From assembly GCA_018268015.1 (NCBI GenBank), contig JAFDXJ010000010.1, positions 1-64,000 of the forward strand: DNA of 64,000 nt, written 5' to 3'. Source of the stretch: Bacteroidota bacterium. Lineage in GTDB: Bacteria; Bacteroidota; Bacteroidia; Chitinophagales; Chitinophagaceae. Below are positions 28,620 to 36,940 of the stretch, in pieces; position 1 is the stretch's first letter; each line of letters opens with the position of its first letter. The notes beneath the pieces are model-generated. The model saw only the letters and a program-made list of their open reading frames with translations. It searched no databases and had not been told where the DNA came from. The position numbers and the translations under genes were made by a program.

Positions 28620-30266
28620 TTATTCACTTTTCCGAATTCCATTTGCATTATAATGTACATTCCAAAGATGATATCTCTGGTATTGATCCTGCATTCGGCT
28701 AAGAAAGTTATTCCAATCTTTATTCGTTGTATTTGTCCATAATACTTCACTCAATGCCGCAAGTCTGGGGAACAGCATATATTCGAGTTTGGTTTCATTG
28801 CCAATATATTCAGTCCATACATTTGCCTGAGCGCCCAGTATATATTTTTTTTCATCTGAAGTTAAGGATGATGGTTGAGGATCATATTTATAAACTGTTT
28901 CTAAAGGAAGATATCCTCCAATGGTAATACTATCATTGTGTTTCGATTGGGAATGATCAAAATAACAATAATCACCCGGGGTCATAATAACATCATGCTT
29001 CATTTTTGCGGCAGCTATTCCCCCCTCTTCTCCTCTCCAACTCATCACGGTAGCATTGGGCGCCAGGCCTCCTTCAAGGATTTCATCCCAGCCGATAATC
29101 TGCCTGCCCTTCTTGTTTAAATATTGTTCTATTGTATGAATAAAATAACTCTGTAATCCTTCTTCATTTTTAATCCCTTTTTCTTTCATTAAGTTTTGAC
29201 AAAATTCAGAACGCTTCCAGTTTTCTTTCGGGCATTCATCTCCACCAATATGAATATAGGTTGAAGGGAAAAGCGCCATAACTTCATCCAGGACATCTTC
29301 TAAGAAATGAAATGTATAATCACTTGGGCAGAATACATCATCAAATACGCCCCAGGTTTGTTGCACTTCTTTGCCATGAACTTTTCCTGCCCAGGGAATT
29401 TTATCGGTTTGTGTTGCTTCATTGGGAAAGCAGCTTAAGAGCGGATAGGCAGCAATAGCGGCAGATGCATGGCCGGGCATTTCAATTTCCGGAATGATGG
29501 TTATATACCTATCAGCAGCATATTTCACAATATCCCTGATCTGGTCCTGCGTATAATAACCACAGTACTCCTGTTGATCATTTCCTTTCCCCGGATAATT
29601 ACCTATGATTGTTCCATTTCTGCATGAACCTTTCTGCGTGAGTAAAGGATACTTTTTTATTTCTATTCGCCAACCCTGGTCATCTGTCAGATGCCAATGA
29701 AATGTATTCATTTTACTCATTGCTATAAAATCAATATACTTTTTCACATAGTCCACTGAAAAGAAATGCCTGCTGCAATCTAAATGCAATCCTCTGTATG
29801 CAAACCGAGGAGAATCAATGATTTGGCATTGTGTAATTTTTAATGAAGAAGATTTTGTCGCCGGGAGTAATTGTATGAGAGACTGGATACCATAAAAAAC
29901 CCCTGCTTCATTATCCCCACCGATATACACCTCATCTTGATTTACATGCATATTATATGCCCCGGGTATTTTGTTTTCCATTTTTTCAAAACCCAGTACG
30001 ATGACATTTTTAGGAATCTCATTGGAAGTGGAAACTTGGAGTGTGAAGCCATAATATTTTTGCAGATACTCATTAAAAAAATGAGCACTGTTTTCAGTAC
30101 CGCTACCGGTCAGCATAATTTTTGTGTCAGGGCTGATCGTAAATTCGCCGGGTAATTTTTCAGCTTTCGCAGGCGCAGGGATAATGTTTAACACATTTTG
30201 AGATTGTACGGAAGTGCAGATCATCAATACCGAAACAAAGAATACAAAAATTTTTTTTGACATCAT
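28620..30266 (-). CDS. beta-N-acetylhexosaminidase, GH20
   Basis: Exported glycosidase releasing terminal GlcNAc or GalNAc from glycans or chitin fragments; 548 residues. Signal peptide (1-22, ending SVQSQ), GH20b alpha/beta domain (about 25-150), catalytic barrel from LHLDCSRHFF (160-169) onwards with FHWHLTDDQGWR (189-200) and the catalytic Asp-Glu pair D343-E344 in HIGGDECPKENW. The start could be residue 1 or 2 (MMS). Located 11 bases after pyruvate kinase on the same strand, so it may be co-transcribed with glycolysis genes; nagB lies 7 kb away. Confidence 0.95.
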   Translation of the reverse strand: MMSKKIFVFFVSVLMICTSVQSQNVLNIIPAPAKAEKLPGEFTISPDTKIMLTGSGTENSAHFFNEYLQKYYGFTLQVSTSNEIPKNVIVLGFEKMENKIPGAYNMHVNQDEVYIGGDNEAGVFYGIQSLIQLLPATKSSSLKITQCQIIDSPRFAYRGLHLDCSRHFFSVDYVKKYIDFIAMSKMNTFHWHLTDDQGWRIEIKKYPLLTQKGSCRNGTIIGNYPGKGNDQQEYCGYYTQDQIRDIVKYAADRYITIIPEIEMPGHASAAIAAYPLLSCFPNEATQTDKIPWAGKVHGKEVQQTWGVFDDVFCPSDYTFHFLEDVLDEVMALFPSTYIHIGGDECPKENWKRSEFCQNLMKEKGIKNEEGLQSYFIHTIEQYLNKKGRQIIGWDEILEGGLAPNATVMSWRGEEGGIAAAKMKHDVIMTPGDYCYFDHSQSKHNDSITIGGYLPLETVYKYDPQPSSLTSDEKKYILGAQANVWTEYIGNETKLEYMLFPRLAALSEVLWTNTTNKDWNNFLSRMQDQYQRYHLWNVHYNANGIRKSE

Positions 30267-30277
30267 AAGGGCAATTT

Positions 30278-31768
30278 TTAAATAACACGGGATACTTTAA
30301 TAATATTTGTTGACAGATGCAGGTTTACCGGTGTGCTGCCGGTATTAACCACAATATCATCTTTTTTAAGGAAACCTCTTTCTTCCAGGATATTGATTTG
30401 ATCGGTAATGATTTCATCAAGGCTCTCTTCTTCATCATAAAAGAAAGCACGGACACCCCAACTAAGGCTTAACTGATTGACCAGTTTTTGTACTTTGGTA
30501 AATACATATAATGGCGCACTGGGCCTGTAACTGCTGAGAACAAATCCGGTATAACCGCTTTGAGTCATGCCGATCAATGCCTGGGCGCCCAGGTCTTCCG
30601 CAATTTTACAGGCATTATAACAAATGGCATCACTTAGGAAGGAAGGAGATTTTGGTTGAGGAGCCAGGTCAGATTCGCGGTTATACCTATATTCGGTTTT
30701 CTCCACTTCCGTAATTATTTTACGCATAGTCTCTACCACTAATGAAGGATGTTCGCCTACGGCTGTTTCCCCACTCAACATCACTGCATCGGCCCCCTCA
30801 AGAACTGCATTGGCCACATCCGTGATCTCACTACGATTTGGCTTAACCCTATTCATCATACTTTCCATCATTTGGGTGGCTACAATCACCGGTTTTGCAC
30901 GATGCAAACATTTGCGGATAATTTCCCGTTGTGCCATAGGAATTTTTTCGACCGGTAATTCTACGCCAAGGTCGCCACGGGCAATCATGACGCCGTCCGA
31001 TTCCAAAATAATATTCCGAAGATCTCTCAATGCGGAAGGCATTTCTATTTTTGCAATAACCTTGCAGGTACTGTTTTCTGCTGCTAGTATTTTTTTTAAA
31101 GCAATAATATCTTCAGCATGCCGAACGAATGAAAGCGCAATCCAGTCCAGGTCTTGCGATAAAATAAAAGACAGGTCTGCAAGGTCTTTTTCGGTGAGGG
31201 AGGGTAAGGAAATATCTGTATCCGGCAGATTGACTCCTTTTTTGGAGGACAGGATACCACCATAAGTTACTTTCGCCAGTACTTCACCATTCTTATCAAT
31301 TTTAGTCACCTTCACTTCAATTTTGCCATCATCAATCAGAATTTTTTCACCCACTTTTACATCCGTTGATAAGTGTGAATAGGAAATCGTTATTTTCTTC
31401 TTTGTTCCAATCACTTGTTTATTCGTAAATGTCAGCACATCACCTTCGGCAATTTCTAAAGCATTGTTTTTGATTTCACCCAGTCGGATTTTTGGGCCCT
31501 GGAGATCAGCTAAAATGGCAATATTGTAAGGTTCTTTTTTATTGATTCTCCGAATACTTGCAATGATATCTTTTTTTTCTTCATAGGTACCATGAGAGAA
31601 ATTCAGGCGAAAAACATTGACACCGGATTTCACCAGGCTCATCAGCCCTTCATACGTATTGCAAGCAGGGCCTACAGTTGCAATAATTTTGGTGCGATGA
31701 AATGAATGGTGTACGCCCGCCTGTTTATTCATTTCCTTATGTAAATATTTATGTATTTTATCTGTCAT
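30278..31768 (-). CDS. pyk: pyruvate kinase
   Basis: Last step of glycolysis, phosphoenolpyruvate plus ADP to pyruvate plus ATP. The 496 residues contain TKIIATVGPACNT near the start, NFSHGTYEEK, the catalytic lysine and metal sites in VIAKIEMP and MIARGDLGVELP, and MLSGETAVGEHP. The C-terminal allosteric domain is present. The ~20 residues before the conserved region are longer than in most Pyk proteins; M13 is a possible alternative start. Downstream of pfkA with a 52-base gap. Confidence 0.97.
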   Translation of the reverse strand: MTDKIHKYLHKEMNKQAGVHHSFHRTKIIATVGPACNTYEGLMSLVKSGVNVFRLNFSHGTYEEKKDIIASIRRINKKEPYNIAILADLQGPKIRLGEIKNNALEIAEGDVLTFTNKQVIGTKKKITISYSHLSTDVKVGEKILIDDGKIEVKVTKIDKNGEVLAKVTYGGILSSKKGVNLPDTDISLPSLTEKDLADLSFILSQDLDWIALSFVRHAEDIIALKKILAAENSTCKVIAKIEMPSALRDLRNIILESDGVMIARGDLGVELPVEKIPMAQREIIRKCLHRAKPVIVATQMMESMMNRVKPNRSEITDVANAVLEGADAVMLSGETAVGEHPSLVVETMRKIITEVEKTEYRYNRESDLAPQPKSPSFLSDAICYNACKIAEDLGAQALIGMTQSGYTGFVLSSYRPSAPLYVFTKVQKLVNQLSLSWGVRAFFYDEEESLDEIITDQINILEERGFLKKDDIVVNTGSTPVNLHLSTNIIKVSRVI

Positions 31769-31820
31769 ACGATTCTTGTTCTTTTCAAAGTGCTTTTTTT
31801 CCGTTTTTTGTAATGAAAAA

Positions 31821-32813
31821 TCAGCTTGCCAGGATCTTAATAATTTTCAACCAGGCATCATGAGTTATTTGTTGTACGGCTAAAGCATCTTCAAAAGGTG
31901 TATAGCAGATTGCATTATTTTTAATACCAATCATCACTTGTTGTTTTCCTTCCAGCAAACATTCGATAGCATGATAACCCATTCTGCTGGCGATCAGCCG
32001 ATCCATACAGGTAGGCGCTCCACCTCGCTGAATATGACCCAGGATACTGATACGTGCATCTACATTGGGTAAGTACTTTTTTAATTCCTCTACAAAACCC
32101 ACAGCCCCGTTTTCACCATATCCTTCAGCCACAACAACCAGGTTTACTAATTTTTTTCTTTTCGTTTTTTCATTCAGCGAGGTGGCAATACGCTTCATCG
32201 AAGTATGTGCTTCCGGGACTAATATATATTCCGCGCCGGTAGCAATTCCGCTATTAAGAGCAATATATCCTGCATGCCTACCCATCACTTCCACGATAAA
32301 AAGCCTGTCATGCGCTTCCATGGTATCCCTGATTTTATCTATGCAGGAAACCGCCGTATTGACCGCTGTATCAAAGCCAATGGTAAAATCTGTTCCAGCC
32401 AGATCTTTATCAATGGTGCCGGGGATCGCCACACAAGGGAAATTAAATTCATTGCCTAAATGCATTGCCCCGCGAATACTTCCGTCGCCACCGATCACAA
32501 CCAGCGCTTCAATACCATGCTGCTGCAAATTTTTGATGGCTTGCGCTCTTCCTTCTTTTGTATAGAAATCTTTACAGCGTGCTGATTTTAAGATGGTGCC
32601 ACCTCGTTGAATGATATTGGCAACAGAACGATTGTCCATATCTACAATATCATTTTCAAGGATTCCTGTAAATCCTCTGATAATCCCGGCCATCTGAACA
32701 CCATGATAAATACCGGTTCGAACTACTGCCCGGATTGCCGCATTCATTCCCGGGGCGTCCCCCCCTGAAGTTAATACACCGATTTTTGTTGGTATTTTTT
32801 TATTGAGCACCAA
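31821..32813 (-). CDS. pfkA: ATP-dependent 6-phosphofructokinase
   Basis: Commits fructose-6-phosphate to glycolysis; 330 residues. Motifs: GVLTSGGDAPGMNAAIRAVV near the start, VVIGGDGSIRGA where GGDGS marks ATP rather than pyrophosphate use, and the catalytic TIDKDLAGTD. No in-frame ATG precedes the conserved sequence: translation must start at TTG (32813) or GTG (32810). An upstream ATG at 32835 is out of frame by one base across a run of nine A residues on the coding strand. A good promoter lies just upstream, which places the transcript start after that ATG. Confidence 0.95.
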   Translation of the reverse strand: MVLNKKIPTKIGVLTSGGDAPGMNAAIRAVVRTGIYHGVQMAGIIRGFTGILENDIVDMDNRSVANIIQRGGTILKSARCKDFYTKEGRAQAIKNLQQHGIEALVVIGGDGSIRGAMHLGNEFNFPCVAIPGTIDKDLAGTDFTIGFDTAVNTAVSCIDKIRDTMEAHDRLFIVEVMGRHAGYIALNSGIATGAEYILVPEAHTSMKRIATSLNEKTKRKKLVNLVVVAEGYGENGAVGFVEELKKYLPNVDARISILGHIQRGGAPTCMDRLIASRMGYHAIECLLEGKQQVMIGIKNNAICYTPFEDALAVQQITHDAWLKIIKILAS

Positions 32814-32836
32814 GCAATTTTTTTTTATTCCGCATG

Positions 32837-32865
32837 CAAAAGTACAAAATGAAAAGTAACGACAA
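32837..32865 (-). promoter_or_regulatory. promoter of pfkA-pyk
   Basis: Minus-strand TACTTTTG (32844-32837) with a TTG at 32865-32863 after an 18-base spacer. The expected leader is only about 20 bases. Confidence 0.65.
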
Positions 32866-32917
32866 GGAGAAAGGGCTATAACAATGCCTTACTGTATATT
32901 GATCAAAATTTGAAGTC

Positions 32918-32943
32918 AAAAAAAAACCTCCCGGTGGGAGGTT
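32918..32943 (-). terminator. terminator of the sigma factor gene
   Basis: Perfect 8-bp stem AACCTCCC/GGGAGGTT (32943-32936 pairing with 32932-32925) with a 3-base loop, followed on the minus strand by at least seven T residues. It lies 15 bases after the sigma gene stop. Confidence 0.92.
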
Positions 32944-32957
32944 ATTAAATATTTTCA

Positions 32958-33815
32958 TTAGCCCAGGTAAGCTTTTAAGGCATTGCTATATCTCGCCTTT
33001 TGTAACCGTTTAATAGCACGTTCTTTTATTTGCCTGATACGTTCTTTCGTAAGATCATATTTAATACCGATTTGTTCTATAGTCACTCCATTCTCACCGT
33101 ACAAACCAAAATAGGCATTCACAATTTCTGCTTCTCTCGGGCTAAGTGATTTAAGCACACGCCTGATTTCTTCTCTTAAAGAATCCTTCATCACATCATC
33201 ATCAGTATCATCTACACCTTCCAGTAAATCACCCATAGCTACATCTTCCGCTTCATGCACGGGAGCATCCAGTGAGGTGTGACGTGTGTTACTTTGAAAA
33301 ATATTGATGATTTCCGTTTCACTCATTTCCAGGATAGAGGCTAATTCTTCAGTACTTGGTTCGCGTTCATGCTCTTGTTCAAAAGCCATATAAGCCTTGT
33401 TGGCTTTGTTATAAGTGCCAATTTTATTTTGAGGAAGTCTTACTAAACGTCCTTGTTCTGCAAGTGCCTGTAAGATGGATTGGCGTATCCACCACACAGC
33501 ATAAGATATAAATTTAAATCCTTTTGTTTCATCAAAGCGTTGGGCTGCTTTGATCAATCCCAGGTTACCTTCATTGATCAGGTCGCTTAAAGATAACCCC
33601 TGGTGTTGGTATTGCTTTGCAACGGAAACAACAAAACGCAAATTCGCTTGTACCAGCTTATCCAATGCACGTTGATCGCCCATTTTGATTCTTTGGGCCA
33701 AAGTGGTTTCCTCCTCCGGTGTAATCATGGATATTTTTGAAATCTCCTGTAAGTATTTTTCAACAGCCTGAGAATCTCTATTCGTGATTTGGGTAGCGAT
33801 TTTTAGTTGCCTCAT
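32958..33815 (-). CDS. rpoD: primary RNA polymerase sigma factor (RpoD/SigA)
   Basis: Housekeeping sigma-70 factor of the short Bacteroidota type, 285 residues without region 1.1 and the non-conserved insert. Region 1.2 (about 16-50), region 2 with the -10-binding GFKFISYAVWWIRQSI (about 105-120), region 3 (about 125-200) and region 4 with the HTH near ERIRQIKERAIKRL are all present. An acidic stretch VDDTDDDVMKD separates regions 3 and 4. In this phylum the factor recognises TTTG / TAnnTTTG promoters, the pattern seen repeatedly in the window. Its own promoter fits the same consensus. Confidence 0.96.
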   Translation of the reverse strand: MRQLKIATQITNRDSQAVEKYLQEISKISMITPEEETTLAQRIKMGDQRALDKLVQANLRFVVSVAKQYQHQGLSLSDLINEGNLGLIKAAQRFDETKGFKFISYAVWWIRQSILQALAEQGRLVRLPQNKIGTYNKANKAYMAFEQEHEREPSTEELASILEMSETEIINIFQSNTRHTSLDAPVHEAEDVAMGDLLEGVDDTDDDVMKDSLREEIRRVLKSLSPREAEIVNAYFGLYGENGVTIEQIGIKYDLTKERIRQIKERAIKRLQKARYSNALKAYLG

Positions 33816-33913
33816 AGTAATGGATGCATTTTTTATGAAAGATGATAAAAAGAAAAGACAATTACCACACTTAATTTTAACAAAAATTACTAAAAAAACT
33901 GATAATTGCGGCG

Positions 33914-33943
33914 CAAAGATACGAAATATTTTCTTATAAGCAA
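33914..33943 (-). promoter_or_regulatory. promoter of the sigma factor gene
   Basis: Minus-strand TTG (33943-33941), 19-base spacer, TATCTTTG (33921-33914). The leader is about 95 bases, longer than most in the window. Confidence 0.7.
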
Positions 33944-34043
33944 TGAAATAATATGCTAATATTCATGATAAAAATGGGTGATAACCGGTATTTTTCCTGC
34001 AAAAAAACTACTTTTATGGCTATAGCCACTTACCACAAAAATC

Positions 34044-35066
34044 ATGCTCATAGATTTTCGTTCAGATACAGTCACAAGGCCCACTCCGGCCATGAAAAAA
34101 TCCATGCTGGAAGCAAAATTAGGGGATGACGTTTTTGGAGAAGACCCCACCGTAAATGCATTGCAGCATAAAATGTCAAAGATGTTTGGCTTTGATGATG
34201 CGCTTTTTTGCCCAAGTGGTACCATGACGAATCAGATTGCCATCAAATGCCATACACAACCCGGAGATGAAGTGATCTGTGATGAACGTTCCCATATATA
34301 TCAGTATGAAGGTGGTGGCATAGCTATGAATTCAGGCTGTTCCGTAAAACTTCTCGAAGGCGACCTGGGGCGTCTTCATAGCTCGATGATTGAGCATGCG
34401 GTCAATGATAAATCTGATGTACATAAAGCCTATTCCTCTTTAGTTTCATTGGAAAATACCTGTAACCGGGGCGGTGGCGCCTGTTATGATTTTTCCGGTT
34501 TTGCTGCGATCAAAAAGGTCTGTATACAACATGATTTGAAATTACATTTGGATGGAGCGCGGCTTTTTAATGCCATCATAGCAAAAAGGGAAAACCCTAA
34601 AGCTTATGGAAAAATTTTTGACAGCATATCTATATGCCTGAGTAAAGGACTCGGCGCCCCTGTTGGCAGTGTGTTATTGGGAGATAAAAAACTGATTGAC
34701 AAAGCCCGGCGCATTCGCAAAGTTTTTGGAGGTGGAATGAGGCAGGCAGGAATATTAGCGGTTGCTGGAATATATGCTCTGGAAAACCACGTGAAAAGAC
34801 TGGCAACGGATCATGAACATGCAAAGGCGCTTGCAGACATTTTAAAAAGCAAAAGTTTTGTTGGCGAAATATATCCGGTAGAAACAAATATCATCATTTT
34901 TGAAATTGCGGGAAAATATAAAAGTGCAAAGAATTTTACCCACAGCCTGGAAAAGAAAGATATCCTCATGATCCCTATGTCTCCCACTTTTGTAAGGATG
35001 GTAACCCATCTGGATATTTCTGAAAAAATGATTCAAAAAACAATTAAGGAAATTAAAAAATTATAA
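34044..35066 (+). CDS. ltaE: low-specificity threonine aldolase
   Basis: PLP enzyme cleaving L-threonine or allo-threonine to glycine and acetaldehyde; 340 residues, the usual length. Visible: DFRSDTVTRPTPAM at the start, stacking His in ERSHIYQYEGGG (H84), PLP-contacting D170 in HLDGAR, and the Schiff-base lysine K201 in CLSKGLGAPVG. Cytoplasmic. The related beta-eliminating lyases share the fold, but the start motif is that of threonine aldolases. 21 bases upstream of pgi, so possibly co-transcribed. Confidence 0.95.
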   Translation: MLIDFRSDTVTRPTPAMKKSMLEAKLGDDVFGEDPTVNALQHKMSKMFGFDDALFCPSGTMTNQIAIKCHTQPGDEVICDERSHIYQYEGGGIAMNSGCSVKLLEGDLGRLHSSMIEHAVNDKSDVHKAYSSLVSLENTCNRGGGACYDFSGFAAIKKVCIQHDLKLHLDGARLFNAIIAKRENPKAYGKIFDSISICLSKGLGAPVGSVLLGDKKLIDKARRIRKVFGGGMRQAGILAVAGIYALENHVKRLATDHEHAKALADILKSKSFVGEIYPVETNIIIFEIAGKYKSAKNFTHSLEKKDILMIPMSPTFVRMVTHLDISEKMIQKTIKEIKKL

Positions 35067-35087
35067 ATTTATTTTCAAAAGATACCT

Positions 35088-36740
35088 ATGTTATCCATTC
35101 AAGATCCCACTCAAACACAAGCCTGGAAAGCCATTTCGAAACATTATGCTGAAATGAAAAACGCAGAGATGAAAAAAATGTTTGCAGACGATGCTCAAAG
35201 ATTTAACCGATTTTCCTTAACATTTAATGATATTTTATTTGATTATTCAAAAAATATTATCACACAGCAAACACTGGAATTATGGCTACAACTCGCGGAA
35301 GAAGTCAATGTTAAATCAGCTATTGAAAAAATGTTTTCCGGCGATTTGATCAATCAAACAGAAGGGCGCTCCGTATTACATACCGCATTAAGAAATTTTT
35401 CCGGGAAACCTGTTTATAGTGAAGGGAAAGATGTGATGCCGGAAATAAAAGCAGTACAAAAACAGATGAAGCTTTTCTGCGAAGCGATTCACACAGGGAA
35501 ACATCTTGGATATGACGGGAAGAAAATAAAGTATATAGTAAATATCGGCATTGGCGGCTCGGACCTTGGCCCACAAATGGTTACGGAAGCTTTAAAACCT
35601 TATTGGGTAGATGGTATTCAACCTTATTTTATCAGCAATGTAGATGCCTCCCAGATAGCCGAAGTGCTTAAAAAAATCACGCCGGGTGAAACATTATTCC
35701 TCATTGCATCTAAAACTTTTACTACACAGGAAACGATGACCAATGCCCATACTGCGCGTCAATGGTTTTTAAATCATGCACAGGATGATAAACATATTGC
35801 CTCTCATTTTGTTGCTTTAAGTACGAATGAAGAAGCTGTAATAAAGTTTGGTATTGATCCGGCTATTATGTTTAGATTTTGGGATTGGGTGGGAGGCCGC
35901 TATTCCTTATGGAGTGCCATCGGCCTTTCCATTGCACTCACTATCGGGTATGATCATTTTGAACAACTATTAAGAGGCGCATTTGCCACCGATGAACATT
36001 TTCAAACTGCTTCGTTTGAAAAAAATATTCCGGTCCTCATGGCTTTGATTGGGATGTGGTACACGAATTTTTTTGGTACGCAAACGGAAGCCATATTACC
36101 GTATGATCAATATATGCATCGGTTTCCCGCCTATTTTCAGCAAGGAAATATGGAAAGCAATGGAAAATATGTTGGCCGTAATGGCCTCCCGGTAAATTAT
36201 GCGACCGGCCCGGTGATTTGGGGTGAACCGGGAACAAATGGCCAGCATGCATTTTATCAACTTATTCACCAGGGCAGCATCATGATTCCTTGTGATTTTA
36301 TAGCGCCGGCTAAGAGTCATAATCCTTTGGGTGAACATCATTCAATTTTACTATCCAATTTTTTTGCACAAACGGAAGCCTTGATGAAAGGCAAAGATGC
36401 GGATGAAGTTCGGGCTGAATTACGAAAGTCCGGAATGGATGAAGATGCGATAAATAAATTATTACCCTTCAAAATTTTCAAAGGAAACAGGCCCACCAAT
36501 TCATTTTTGCTTAAAGAAATAACCCCCTATAGTTTAGGCAGTCTTATCGCATTATATGAGCATAAGATTTTTGTGCAAGGCGTGATCTGGAATATCTTCA
36601 GTTTTGATCAATGGGGTGTTGAGCTGGGTAAACAATTGGCAAATAAAATTTTACCAGAATTAAAAGATGATGCAAAAGTAACTGCACACGATTCTTCAAC
36701 TAATGGGCTGATGAATGCATATAAAAAATTCAGGCAATAA
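35088..36740 (+). CDS. pgi: glucose-6-phosphate isomerase
   Basis: Interconverts glucose-6-phosphate and fructose-6-phosphate. The 550 residues match the long PGI family. Signatures include [14 protein letters not shown], the SKTFTTQET phosphate-binding loop, [15 protein letters not shown], the catalytic region [14 protein letters not shown] and the C-terminal lysine region. Downstream of ltaE on the same strand and followed by a bidirectional hairpin. Confidence 0.97.
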   Translation: MLSIQDPTQTQAWKAISKHYAEMKNAEMKKMFADDAQRFNRFSLTFNDILFDYSKNIITQQTLELWLQLAEEVNVKSAIEKMFSGDLINQTEGRSVLHTALRNFSGKPVYSEGKDVMPEIKAVQKQMKLFCEAIHTGKHLGYDGKKIKYIVNIGIGGSDLGPQMVTEALKPYWVDGIQPYFISNVDASQIAEVLKKITPGETLFLIASKTFTTQETMTNAHTARQWFLNHAQDDKHIASHFVALSTNEEAVIKFGIDPAIMFRFWDWVGGRYSLWSAIGLSIALTIGYDHFEQLLRGAFATDEHFQTASFEKNIPVLMALIGMWYTNFFGTQTEAILPYDQYMHRFPAYFQQGNMESNGKYVGRNGLPVNYATGPVIWGEPGTNGQHAFYQLIHQGSIMIPCDFIAPAKSHNPLGEHHSILLSNFFAQTEALMKGKDADEVRAELRKSGMDEDAINKLLPFKIFKGNRPTNSFLLKEITPYSLGSLIALYEHKIFVQGVIWNIFSFDQWGVELGKQLANKILPELKDDAKVTAHDSSTNGLMNAYKKFRQ

Positions 36741-36766
36741 AAAAGCGAATCATTTTAGATTCGCTT
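36739..36766 (-). terminator. terminator of tRNA-Arg, shared with pgi
   Basis: 9-bp stem AAGCGAATC/GATTCGCTT (36743-36751, 36758-36766) with a 6-base loop, two bases from the tRNA 3' end. On the minus strand the stem is followed by a T run (36744-36739). It also lies immediately after the pgi stop. Confidence 0.85.
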
Positions 36767-36768
36767 AG

Positions 36769-36842
36769 TGACCCCGCCAGGATTCAAACCTGGAACCTTT
36801 TGATCCGTAGTCAAATACTCTATTCAGTTGAGCTACGGGGCC
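36769..36842 (-). tRNA. tRNA-Arg (anticodon ACG)
   Basis: The minus strand folds into a complete 74-base cloverleaf: acceptor GGCCCCG/CGGGGTC (one G-T pair), D arm GCTC/GAGT, anticodon stem TTTGA/TCAAA with loop CTACGGA (anticodon ACG, read as inosine-CG after TadA editing, decoding CGN codons), 5-base variable loop, T arm CCAGG/CCTGG with TTTGAAT loop, discriminator A. The 3' CCA is not encoded and must be added enzymatically. Confidence 0.95.
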
Positions 36843-36940
36843 ATCATGATTAAACTTCTAAAAAAGATTAGAACCTGTTTTAAAAATTGGCTGCAAATAT
36901 AAGCCACCATTTTTACATGTGGAAAATTTATCCCAGACTT

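Noticed and set aside
36769..36842. tRNA-Arg as an integration site
   Set aside because: No integrase, no direct repeat of the tRNA 3' end nearby, and both flanks are housekeeping genes.
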